Source of the DNA: a virus
Length of the DNA stretch: 26,191 bases
IMG/VR virus record: IMGVR_UViG_3300025168_000574
Coordinates: 1-26,191 of that record
Reading direction: 5' to 3' (one strand)
The notes under the pieces: generated by a model
Databases searched by the model: none
Told to the model about the DNA's origin: nothing
Seen by the model: the letters and a program-made list of their open reading frames with translations, nothing else
Made by a program: the position numbers and the translations under genes
Shown here: positions 5,119 through 11,059 of the stretch, piece after piece
How positions within the stretch are numbered: position 1 is the first letter of the stretch
How the letters are laid out: each line of letters begins with the position of its first letter

Positions 5119-5147
5119 ATCATTTTGTAAATGATAATCATTATCAA
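5119..5147 (-). promoter_or_regulatory. Fur-box-like operator inside a candidate promoter
   Basis: GTAAATGATAATCATTATC at 5127-5145 matches the classical 19-base Fur consensus GATAATGATAATCATTATC at 17 positions (my comparison by eye). On the minus strand it lies between a -35-like TTGATA (5147-5142) and a -10-like AATGAT (5124-5119) with a 17-base spacer, the normal arrangement for Fur repression. Transcription would run into the structured leader and the 119-residue gene. The -10 is weak (4 of 6). A phage-encoded regulator binding an AT-rich palindrome is the alternative. Confidence 0.5.
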
Positions 5148-5187
5148 TACTACCTTGTTTTAAGTAGCAATGTTAATTATTTTAAAA

Positions 5188-5604
5188 TTAATTACTATGT
5201 CCTGAAAAAATTTTATTAACTTTACCTATAGTCGTAGCACCTTCAGGCAAATATAAACGATCATTCTTTTTAATTTTGACTAGATAAAAATCACTTTTAA
5301 GGTCTGGAGTAACTGGTGTATCAACTGCAACTAATGAAATATGCTGCTGTATTCTTACCACATTTGGTTCTAGTTCACCATCAAGAAGATATTGAACAGA
5401 AGTGCCAAGAGCATCTGCTAATTCTTTTATGTATCTAGGAACTTTAATTCTTCCTGATTCACAAAATTGAATGTTTTGATATGTAACACCAGCTAGTCCA
5501 GCTAACTCTGATTGTGTAAGGCCCTTATCTTTTCTTAATAATTTAACTCTCTCTCCAAGAGTTTTAACATTATCTATTACTACTTTAGTCACATCACTTG
5601 ACAT
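5188..5604 (-). CDS. XRE-family repressor, short form without peptidase domain
   Basis: 138 residues. A typical XRE/Cro-CI helix-turn-helix occupies about residues 15-75 (LGERVKLLRKDKGLTQSELA, then ESGRIKVPRYIKELADALGT followed by SVQYLLDG). It would act as the lysogeny repressor. The remaining 60 residues are too short for the S24 autocleavage domain of lambda CI-type repressors, and no Ala-Gly or Cys-Gly cleavage site with Ser and Lys catalytic residues is visible. The last part (DFYLVKIKKNDRLYLPEGAT, then IGKVNKIF) looks like the final strands of such a domain, as if the middle were lost. It is divergent from the Cro-like gene. A Shine-Dalgarno GGAG supports the start. Confidence 0.85.
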   Translation of the reverse strand: MSSDVTKVVIDNVKTLGERVKLLRKDKGLTQSELAGLAGVTYQNIQFCESGRIKVPRYIKELADALGTSVQYLLDGELEPNVVRIQQHISLVAVDTPVTPDLKSDFYLVKIKKNDRLYLPEGATTIGKVNKIFSGHSN

Positions 5605-5665
5605 TATTTACTCCACTTTACCAAATTAAGACGTGTTGCACAAAAAAACATTGTATACTTACGCC
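5605..5665. promoter_or_regulatory. Divergent repressor / Cro-like promoter region
   Basis: Rightward, a -10 TATACT (5654-5659) lies only six bases before the preferred ATG of the Cro-like gene at 5666, so transcription should start at or next to that ATG; no good -35 is seen. Leftward, TTGTGC (5642-5637 on the minus strand), a 17-base spacer and TAAAGT form a plausible promoter for the repressor. I do not see clear repeated operators in these 61 bases. Confidence 0.5.
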
Positions 5666-5851
5666 ATGGATAAATTAATCGCACATTTTGGAAATCAAAA
5701 AAAATTAGCTGATTTCCTTGATGTTAAACATGGACACATCTATTACTGGTTGAAAAATGGAATTCCACCACGAGTAGCTATAAAAATTGAAGAAAAGACT
5801 GATGGTTTGTTCAATCGTAGGCTTCTTTGCCCTGAATTCTTCAATCAGTAA
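5666..5851 (+). CDS. Cro-like / YdaS-type small DNA-binding protein
   Basis: 61 residues: MDKLIAHFGNQKKLADFLDV, then KHGHIYYWLKNGIPPRVAIK. This is the helix-turn-helix of Cro and YdaS-type proteins in the standard place opposite the repressor. It should repress repressor transcription and open the lytic path. The start at 5666 is preferred to GTG 5633 because the domain begins right at this Met and because the -10 element lies inside the longer version. There is no Shine-Dalgarno before 5666, consistent with a leaderless transcript. First gene of the rightward early operon. Confidence 0.85.
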   Translation: MDKLIAHFGNQKKLADFLDVKHGHIYYWLKNGIPPRVAIKIEEKTDGLFNRRLLCPEFFNQ

Positions 5852-5890
5852 ATATTGTCTTATGTCTAACAAAAGAATTTTATCACAAAA

Positions 5891-5896
5891 TATACT
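5891..5896 (+). promoter_or_regulatory. Candidate -10 element before the resolvase gene
   Basis: TATACT, the same hexamer as in the Cro-like and leftward promoters, lies 11 bases before the ATG at 5908. No convincing -35 was found. Because the gap to the preceding gene is 56 bases and no Shine-Dalgarno precedes the ATG, a short-leader transcript starting here is plausible. Confidence 0.35.
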
Positions 5897-5907
5897 TGCT
5901 TTTTAGC

Positions 5908-6237
5908 ATGACTGTGCAACTTCATATTCCAGCTTTAAGTATTAATGAATGCTGGCAAGGAAAGCGATTTAAGACAAAGAAATATAAAGCCTATGAAAAA
6001 CAAATTTTGCTAATGTTACCAAGGTACGAAATCCCAGAAGGCAAGCTGGCTGTCAAGATCGAGGCTGGGTTTCAATCTGCTGCAAGCGATCTGGATAACA
6101 TTGTCAAACCAATTTTGGACATTCTTCAAAAGCGATATGGCTTTAACGACAATAGAATTTACAGCTTAGAGCTTGAAAAGAAGGTAGTAGGAAAAGGTAG
6201 TGGTTATTTTAATTTTAATATTGAAGGGTATACGTGA
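5908..6237 (+). CDS. rusA: RusA-family Holliday junction resolvase
   Basis: 109 residues. It starts MTVQLHIPALSINECWQGKR. The conserved RusA core is SAASDLDNIVKPILDILQKR followed by YGFNDNRIYSLELEK: acidic DLDN, the Lys four residues on, LD, and the later Asp that bind metal and cut branched DNA. Phage RusA proteins resolve recombination and replication intermediates before packaging. A TTG at 5896 would add four residues but overlaps the -10-like element, so the ATG was chosen. The stop overlaps the start of the initiator gene (TGATG). Confidence 0.9.
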   Translation: MTVQLHIPALSINECWQGKRFKTKKYKAYEKQILLMLPRYEIPEGKLAVKIEAGFQSAASDLDNIVKPILDILQKRYGFNDNRIYSLELEKKVVGKGSGYFNFNIEGYT

Positions 6238-6956
6238 TGAATACTGAGCAAACAAATATAAAGGAACAACCAAGTTATTATGCAATACTGACAGCAGACG
6301 TAAGATACTCAAAGGTTTTAAAGCCTAATGAGAAATTATTGTTTGCTGAAATTACAGCACTTACAAACATGAACGGTCAATGCTTTGCAACCAACAAATA
6401 TTTTGCTGGCCTGTATGACGTTTCTATAGAGACTGTGAGCAGATGGGTATCGCACCTTGAGAAGTTAGGTTTTATTAAAAGAACGATCAAATACAAGCAA
6501 GGAAGCAAACAAATAGATAAGAGGTTTATAAGTTTAGCTACCCCTATTGACGAAAAGATCAATACCCCCCATGATAATAAAGTCAAGACCCCTATTGACG
6601 AAAAGGTCAAAGGTAATACTACAAGTTTTAATAGTTCTTTTATAGAAAATTTTTATCCAAATGAAACGTCTATATTAGCAGTAAGTGACAAGTATGGCTC
6701 TGTAGTAGATCGAGTATTACATATCGCAGTTCAAGAGTTTAAGGATGCAGCTACAAACAAAACAGGTGAGCCATATAATGATTTGCAATCAGCCTTTAGA
6801 AATTATGTACGTAAAGATTGGTTGGTAAGTTTTAAAGCTACACCACAAACACATGCTCAGATGAGAGGTAAGGTTATACAGGCTCAAACTAAACCTAACC
6901 TTGATAAGTTAGCTATGCAAAAGTCTATGAAAAAACTGGAGCAAGCTAATGGATAG
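6237..6956 (+). CDS. Lambda O-like replication initiator with HTH domain
   Basis: 239 residues. Residues about 25-100 form a winged helix-turn-helix (EKLLFAEITALTNMNGQCFA, then TNKYFAGLYDVSIETVSRWV, HLEKLGFI) of the type in phage replication initiators. Residues about 102-125 are three 8-residue repeats (TPIDEKIN, TPHDNKVK, TPIDEKVK) encoded by the DNA iterons. The C-terminal part (about 140-239) probably contacts the replication partner. The layout mirrors lambda O, whose gene contains the origin. The TGA of rusA overlaps this ATG (TGATG). The next gene overlaps the end by 8 bases and looks like a P-type partner. Confidence 0.8.
   Translation: MNTEQTNIKEQPSYYAILTADVRYSKVLKPNEKLLFAEITALTNMNGQCFATNKYFAGLYDVSIETVSRWVSHLEKLGFIKRTIKYKQGSKQIDKRFISLATPIDEKINTPHDNKVKTPIDEKVKGNTTSFNSSFIENFYPNETSILAVSDKYGSVVDRVLHIAVQEFKDAATNKTGEPYNDLQSAFRNYVRKDWLVSFKATPQTHAQMRGKVIQAQTKPNLDKLAMQKSMKKLEQANG
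6540..6665 (+). repeat. Three 24-bp tandem iterons plus AT-rich tract: probable replication origin
   Basis: Three in-phase 24-base units lie at 6540-6563, 6564-6587 and 6588-6611. Units 1 and 3 differ at two positions; unit 2 is more diverged but keeps ACCCC, ATGA or TTGA, and the AAAG-x-TCAA end. A strongly AT-rich stretch follows (about 6612-6665). Iterons next to AT-rich DNA inside the initiator gene are the hallmark of lambda-type origins. Function inferred from layout. Confidence 0.65.
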
Positions 6957-7260
6957 TAAATTAGATTACTTTGATATAACTTCACAGATTTATACACGTT
7001 TAGAGATGGAATATGGCTGGGCTACTCCAAAGGCACAAGACAAGGCAGAGCTGTGGAAGTTTTTAGCTTCTCAGTTAGCTAGGCACGATGATATGGTTGT
7101 CCTGTCTTGGGAAGAAGCTTTAGATAAGATTTCTGATGAAGGTAGTGAGTTTCCACCAAAGATACCAAAGCTGTTAATGATGATGAGGCGTTGTGCAAGA
7201 TTAAGAACGGAAAGGTCTGATGAGTTAGTTAAGTATTTACAGGAAAAGCAAAATGTCTAA
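6949..7260 (+). CDS. Replication protein, lambda P-like (probable helicase-loading partner)
   Basis: 103 residues. The pattern YTRLEMEYGWATPKAQDKAE, then LWKFLASQLARHDDMVVLSW, then a small hydrophobic stretch and FPPKIPKLLMMMRRCARL resembles the N-terminal half of lambda P-type proteins (RRQWVLAF, then FLPSPGQFVAWCR), including the proline motif before a final helix. It is shorter than lambda P, so the helicase-binding part may be reduced or the likeness may be only to that domain. The position immediately after the O-like gene supports the call. The ATG overlaps the preceding stop region by 8 bases. Confidence 0.6.
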   Translation: MDSKLDYFDITSQIYTRLEMEYGWATPKAQDKAELWKFLASQLARHDDMVVLSWEEALDKISDEGSEFPPKIPKLLMMMRRCARLRTERSDELVKYLQEKQNV

Positions 7261-7543
7261 GCTGCGTAAATATGCAAAGGGCCAACCCTGTCAAGTAATG
7301 CTTCCTACTGTTTGCATATCGGGTGGTGAAAACGAAACAACGGTCTTAGCCCACCTTCCATCATTTGGAATGGGTACTAAGAGTCCAGATTTGCTTGCAG
7401 CTCATTGTTGTTCAGCATGTCATGACGTTGTAGATGGAAGAGTTACAAGTGATAAAGACCGAGACATGATACGTAATTTTTTTACTGAAGGAGTTATACG
7501 AACAATAAGAAAGTTGTATGAAGATAAAGTTATAAACGTATAG
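7253..7543 (+). CDS. YbcO-like (DUF1364) nuclease
   Basis: 96 residues. MSKLRKYAKGQPCQVMLPTV, CISGGENETTVLAHLP, then AHCCSACHDVVDGRV matches the YbcO/DUF1364 family of lambdoid phages. The AHL...CxxC...CHD pattern (His and Cys residues around a metal) suggests an HNH-like endonuclease. Members sit beside RusA and NinB homologues in recombination regions, as here. The ATG overlaps the upstream TAA region by eight bases. The 3' end of the gene contains the left arm of a long inverted repeat (7529-7547). Confidence 0.85.
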   Translation: MSKLRKYAKGQPCQVMLPTVCISGGENETTVLAHLPSFGMGTKSPDLLAAHCCSACHDVVDGRVTSDKDRDMIRNFFTEGVIRTIRKLYEDKVINV

Positions 7544-7610
7544 GGCATTTTTTTATGTGTTACTGCGATTAGTGTTGCAAAAAATAAGGAGTGTCCTATA
7601 CCTTTATAAC
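7529..7610. repeat. Long imperfect inverted repeat across gene junction
   Basis: GTTATAAACGTATAGGGCA (7529-7547) and TGTCCTATACCTTTATAAC (7592-7610) pair over 19 positions with one mismatch (C-C) and one G-T pair. The 44-base interval has T7549-7554 opposite A7579-7584, which could add an inner stem. The left arm overlaps the stop of the YbcO-like gene, and the right arm ends just before the Shine-Dalgarno of the first micro-protein. There is no T tract after it, so it is not an ordinary terminator. Confidence 0.7.
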
Positions 7611-7623
7611 TACGGAGAGAGAA

Positions 7624-7698
7624 ATGCCACAAGGTAAAGGTACATACGGAAAAACTAGAGGAAGACCACCTGTTAAAAACAAAAAAAAGAAAAAATAA
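7624..7698 (+). CDS. 24-residue basic micro-protein
   Basis: Starts MPQGKGTYGKTRGRPPVKNK and ends in five lysines. I recall very similar tiny proteins (a PxGKGTYGxxxGRPxKK pattern) from many marine phage genomes, so it is probably a real conserved gene despite its size. The GRPP segment resembles an AT-hook, so nucleic-acid binding is possible. GGAGAG precedes the ATG. Followed within 20 bases by the membrane micro-protein. Confidence 0.6.
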   Translation: MPQGKGTYGKTRGRPPVKNKKKKK

Positions 7699-7715
7699 TA
7701 ATAAAGGAGTAAAAA

Positions 7716-7826
7716 ATGGAACAATTTGAAAAAGCAAAAGCATGGGCAAAAGCTAATCCTAAAATAGCAATCGTAATAGCGTTTGTTGTAGTTGGTGTAT
7801 TAGCTAACGCTTTGGGTCTAGGCTAA
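7716..7826 (+). CDS. 36-residue membrane micro-protein
   Basis: MEQFEKAKAWAKANPKIAIV, then IAFVVVGVLANALGLG. A charged N-terminal amphipathic stretch is followed by one hydrophobic segment of about 18 residues. AAAGGAG sits six bases before the ATG, which is strong support for translation. The stop TAA overlaps the next ATG (TAATG). A single-pass inner-membrane protein; holin-like or host-modifying roles are possible but unsupported. Confidence 0.65.
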   Translation: MEQFEKAKAWAKANPKIAIVIAFVVVGVLANALGLG

Positions 7827-7984
7827 TGGCAGATGGACTATATGCCAATATCCACGCAAAACGGAAAAGAATCGCTGCTGGTTCTGGAGAAAAAATGCGT
7901 AAACAAGGTGCAAAAGGTGCACCCAAAAATAATGCATTTAAGCAAGCAATGAAAACAGCTAAAAGAAAAACTTTATTGTCGTGA
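7826..7984 (+). CDS. 52-residue conserved basic phage micro-protein
   Basis: MADGLYANIHAKRKRIAAGS, then GEKMRKQGAKGAPKNNAFKQ. This matches a small basic protein pattern (GLYANIHAKRxRIxxGSGExMRxxGxxGAP) that I recall from many marine phages, of unknown function. It is strongly basic and Gly/Ala rich, compatible with nucleic-acid binding. The start overlaps the preceding TAA (TAATG), and the TGA overlaps the GTG of the NinB-like gene (GTGA), so it is coupled on both sides. Confidence 0.75.
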   Translation: MADGLYANIHAKRKRIAAGSGEKMRKQGAKGAPKNNAFKQAMKTAKRKTLLS

Positions 7985-8388
7985 GATTACTCGCTAGAAG
8001 ATTGCAGCAAGATGAAGCTATAAAGATGTTTCCACATTATTTAATGTCTTTTTTTAATGTGACAGATAAAGACAAAGTTGTAATAACTATAAAAGAAGAT
8101 GCCCTTACAAGATCAGGTCAACAAAATAAATTATTTTGGGTTTGGATGAAAGTCCTTGGTGATTTTCATGGACATCATAAAGGTGAGATGGCTGAAATAT
8201 TGCAGCAATCAATATTAGGAGAAACATCTTTTGTTAGCAAAGTTGATGGTGCAAAAATTAATAAACAAGAAAGAGCAAAACATTTAACAGTTGGACAATT
8301 TCAAAGTTTTTTAGAGCAAATAGAAATACACGCTGCTGAATATGGAGTTAGATTACCTTCAGAACAGGAGATAGATGTTGATAGTTGA
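7981..8388 (+). CDS. ninB: NinB/Orf-family recombination mediator
   Basis: 135 residues from a GTG start overlapping the upstream stop (GTGA). It resembles lambda NinB (Orf): VVITIKEDALTRSGQQNKLF, then WVWMKVLGDFHG, corresponding to the QNrkLWa region, and LTVGQFQSFLEQIEIHAAEY followed by GVRLP near the C-terminus, corresponding to the MxVgEFaeLLelIqafgtErGv region. NinB proteins bind single-stranded DNA or SSB and help loading of the annealing protein. Here the annealing protein is in the opposite operon. An ATG 45 bases downstream would cut into the first strand. Confidence 0.75.
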   Translation: MRLLARRLQQDEAIKMFPHYLMSFFNVTDKDKVVITIKEDALTRSGQQNKLFWVWMKVLGDFHGHHKGEMAEILQQSILGETSFVSKVDGAKINKQERAKHLTVGQFQSFLEQIEIHAAEYGVRLPSEQEIDVDS

Positions 8389-8560
8389 AATGGAAAAACT
8401 AATGAACAAGATTCATAGAGTCAAGAAATTAGCAGAAGGTGGTCGTTACATTTGCAAAGATGAAATGGGTAAGAACAATTTTGAATTAATTATTCGTGAG
8501 TTGGGTAACTTTCAAGAATGGCAATCCGAAAATGCTAAAGAGCCAAAGACTGGTGAATAA
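8375..8560 (+). CDS. Hypothetical protein, 61 residues
   Basis: Not recognised. MLIVEMEKLMNKIHRVKKLA; charged and helical, with no motif. AGGAG lies four bases before the ATG at 8375, inside the end of the NinB-like gene, and decides this start over ATG 8390. Overlaps the NinB-like gene by 14 bases in another frame. Late part of the early operon. Confidence 0.6.
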   Translation: MLIVEMEKLMNKIHRVKKLAEGGRYICKDEMGKNNFELIIRELGNFQEWQSENAKEPKTGE

Positions 8561-8577
8561 CATAAATGAAGTAAAAA

Positions 8578-8781
8578 ATGGTAAATGATAGATTCACACA
8601 TTTAGATAATTGGGATGACGATCCAGAGAACTTAGCTGAAAGATATATTGCTGCATTGTTAGTCATTGCAGACTTTGAAGATATAACTCCTAACGATGTA
8701 CATAATGGAATATCTGACATGCTAGAAGAAGCTGAGATAAGTTTCAACAGATCAAATCCTGAGAGTAATACTAAACACTAA
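8578..8781 (+). CDS. Hypothetical protein, 67 residues
   Basis: Not recognised. Very acidic (LDNWDDDPENLAERYIAALL, ADFEDITPNDVHNGISDMLE), helical, cytosolic. Its stop TAA overlaps the start of the small terminase gene (TAATG), so it is coupled to packaging genes and could be the last early or first late gene. No promoter was seen in the 17 bases before it. Confidence 0.65.
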   Translation: MVNDRFTHLDNWDDDPENLAERYIAALLVIADFEDITPNDVHNGISDMLEEAEISFNRSNPESNTKH

Positions 8782-9176
8782 TGTCTAAAGAATTACCTAT
8801 CTTAATTGGTGAAGGATTAACTGATAATCAAGTCAAGTTTATCAATGGTTATGTCAATCACTACTGTAACGTGAGTAAAGCTTGTATTGCAGCTGACGTA
8901 ACAAGACAAACATATTACAGATGGTCAAAAGAAAGTGACACATTTAGCGTAGCAGTTGATCAGGCCAGAGAAGCATTAAAGGATAGATGGGAAGATGAAA
9001 TTAATAAGCAAGTGTTTGAAGACAGGAATCCAGTAGTGCTTAACAAGTTTGCTCCTATGGTGTTAAGAGATCGAGGTTACGCTGATATTAAAGACGTAAA
9101 CATACAGGGCCAACAAGAGAACAACGTGGTGATAACTGTAGTAGATACTTTATTAGAGGAAAAGCTTGAAGATTGA
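8781..9176 (+). CDS. terS: Terminase small subunit-like protein
   Basis: 131 residues. The N-terminal region LTDNQVKFINGYVNHYCNVS, KACIAADVTRQTYYRWSKES is a helix-turn-helix typical of small terminase subunits (DNA recognition at the packaging site). A helical stretch follows (VDQAREALKDRWEDEINKQV), then a C-terminal tail. It lies directly before, and overlaps by 11 bases, the large subunit gene, the usual order. Packaging type cannot be read from the sequence. Confidence 0.8.
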   Translation: MSKELPILIGEGLTDNQVKFINGYVNHYCNVSKACIAADVTRQTYYRWSKESDTFSVAVDQAREALKDRWEDEINKQVFEDRNPVVLNKFAPMVLRDRGYADIKDVNIQGQQENNVVITVVDTLLEEKLED

Positions 9177-10425
9177 TCTAAAAATTACTAAACAATTTAA
9201 GCCTTTCTTAGACCCACAATATAGGTATTTGGTCAGCTATGGAGGCAGAGGTGGTGCTAAGAGTTGGTCTATAGCCCAGATACTTGTGCTAAGAGCTTTC
9301 CAGAAACCAACCAGAATACTATGTGTACGAGAAGTACAACGAAGCATATCAGAATCAGTGTTACAACTTTTAGCTGACACAATCGAAAGAATGGGCTTGA
9401 GAGATTATTTCGATGTACAGAAGACTCAAATCATAGGTACAAATGGTTCACGTTTTATCTTTGAAGGTGTCAAATCAAACATATCTAAAGTTAAATCTAT
9501 GGAAGGCATAGACATTTGTTTCTGCGAAGAAGCTGATCAGTTGTCTTACTCCAGCTGGATGACTCTTATTCCAACGGTAAGAAAAGAAGGCAGTCAGTTT
9601 ATGATTAGCTTTAATCCTAATGATGAAATGGATGACACTTATCAACGTTTTGTAGTTAACACACCACCTCAAACATACGTGGTCAAAACCAATTGGTCTG
9701 AGAACCCTTGGTTTCCAAATCAGTTAAACAAGGAAAGGCTTTATCTTAAAGAAAAGAATACAGACTTATACAATCATATCTGGGAAGGTGAAGTCTTATC
9801 TAATCGTGATGGTGCATACTTTGCTAAGTTTATACCTCAAGATCAAATCATGGACTTTAAAGTTGAGCCTAACCTTCCTGTTGATACGTACTGGGATTTA
9901 GGTGTGTCGGACAGCACTTGTATATGGCTTATACAACAGATTGGTATGGAGATTCGTGTTGTTGATTGTTATGAAAACCAAGGTGAAGGCTTACAGTTCT
10001 ATATTAACTGGCTACATGATTGGCGAACTAAGAACTCAGCAGTCTTTGGTGAGCATTACGCACCACATGATATACAAGTAAGGGAGCTAGGTACTGGTAA
10101 GTCCAGACTAGAGACAGCACGTAAGTTAGGCATACACTTTAGAGTAGTAAGAAGGTTATCAATAGAGGATGGAATACATGCAGCGAGGGCTATATTACCC
10201 AAATGTTACTTTGAGAAAACGAACACAAAGGATGGTTTACAAGCACTCAGAAGGTATAGGAAGGAGTTCGATGAGAAGAAGGGTATATACAAACCACACC
10301 CACTCCACGATTGGTCAAGTCACTATGCAGATGCCTTCAGATACTTTGCCATTGCCTTCAGAGACAGAAGTAAACAAAAACAAGTAGGACAACCACAAGC
10401 AAACATATCATGGCTGACAGCATAA
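9166..10425 (+). CDS. terL: Terminase large subunit, PBSX-type
   Basis: 419 residues; ATPase plus nuclease motor that packages DNA through the portal. Walker A-like SYGGRGGAKSW (residues 24-34), Walker B with catalytic Glu IDICFCEEAD (115-124), and SFNPNDE (148-154) in the motor part. Nuclease metal residues are Asp244 (WDLGVSD), Asp302 (APHD) and Asp389 (YADAFRY). The sequence pattern is that of the PBSX/Terminase_3 family rather than T7 gp19. The start is TTG at 9166, chosen because AGAGGA lies five bases before it and the protein needs this N-terminus. It overlaps the small subunit gene by 11 bases. Confidence 0.95.
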   Translation: MKIDLKITKQFKPFLDPQYRYLVSYGGRGGAKSWSIAQILVLRAFQKPTRILCVREVQRSISESVLQLLADTIERMGLRDYFDVQKTQIIGTNGSRFIFEGVKSNISKVKSMEGIDICFCEEADQLSYSSWMTLIPTVRKEGSQFMISFNPNDEMDDTYQRFVVNTPPQTYVVKTNWSENPWFPNQLNKERLYLKEKNTDLYNHIWEGEVLSNRDGAYFAKFIPQDQIMDFKVEPNLPVDTYWDLGVSDSTCIWLIQQIGMEIRVVDCYENQGEGLQFYINWLHDWRTKNSAVFGEHYAPHDIQVRELGTGKSRLETARKLGIHFRVVRRLSIEDGIHAARAILPKCYFEKTNTKDGLQALRRYRKEFDEKKGIYKPHPLHDWSSHYADAFRYFAIAFRDRSKQKQVGQPQANISWLTA

Positions 10426-10793
10426 ACATAGATTATTATTTAGCATGTGGTGACTCAGACGTACCACACTTCTGGGATGTCTTTACTGAAAAGCATTTTA
10501 GACATTGCTGTGCTTTTAAATGGGATGGTTATAACTGGATACTGATTGATCCATTAGGTCAATGTTTAGATATAACAATCATGCCTTACAGTAGTGATGA
10601 TGATGTACCAGATATTATGAGAAAAGCTGGTTTCACAGTCATAAGATACAAAGCAAAAACAAAACACAAATTTATCTTCAGGGGTATTTTGACATGCGTA
10701 ACAGTATGCAAACAACTCATGGGTATAAAAGCAGCTTGGGTAGTTACACCTAGGCAATTACACAACTATATAAAAAGGAGCAATACGCTATGA
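10410..10793 (+). CDS. Conserved phage protein of unknown function, 127 residues
   Basis: Starts MADSINIDYYLACGDSDVPH. Contains clusters of His and Cys (FRHCCAFKWDGYNWILIDPL, RGILTCVTVCKQLMGIKAAW). I recall similar proteins between terminase and portal genes in marine short-tailed phages, with no known role. The HCCAF...WxxxDP pattern loosely recalls thiol-dependent amidase or peptidase folds, but I cannot confirm a catalytic pair. Starts inside the end of terL (16-base overlap), and its TGA overlaps the next ATG (ATGA). Confidence 0.75.
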   Translation: MADSINIDYYLACGDSDVPHFWDVFTEKHFRHCCAFKWDGYNWILIDPLGQCLDITIMPYSSDDDVPDIMRKAGFTVIRYKAKTKHKFIFRGILTCVTVCKQLMGIKAAWVVTPRQLHNYIKRSNTL

Positions 10794-11056
10794 ATTTATT
10801 ACCAAAATATAACCTAGCATGGTTAGAAGATCACATGACATTTGGCTTTAGCAGCAAGAAGTCAGCACCACCACCAGCAGCACCAAAAAAATCTGAAGCT
10901 GAAGTTAAAGCAGATGCTAATAGAGATAGAAGTCTAAGAGAAGAGCAGTATGTTGAAAAGAAAGCAACAACAGCTGGTAAACGTAGACGAAGAGGTAAGA
11001 CTACTTTGCTTGCTAAAGGTAACGATGAGACAGGATTGTCAGACACATTAGGATAA
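10790..11056 (+). CDS. Small basic protein preceding portal
   Basis: 88 residues. MNLLPKYNLAWLEDHMTFGF, then a low-complexity stretch (SSKKSAPPPAAPKKSEAEVK) and a basic end (TTAGKRRRRGKTTLLAKGND). Ala/Pro/Lys rich, probably disordered. GGAG lies about nine bases before the ATG, which overlaps the preceding TGA (ATGA). A shorter start at Met16 is possible. I associate tiny proteins of this kind with the position before the connector in marine podoviruses; perhaps a minor head protein. Function not known. Confidence 0.7.
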   Translation: MNLLPKYNLAWLEDHMTFGFSSKKSAPPPAAPKKSEAEVKADANRDRSLREEQYVEKKATTAGKRRRRGKTTLLAKGNDETGLSDTLG

Positions 11057-11059
11057 ATT

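Noticed and set aside
7551-7572. Tiny leader frame MCYCD in the loop of the inverted repeat
   Set aside because: Five codons, no ribosome site; no evidence beyond an ATG and a stop.
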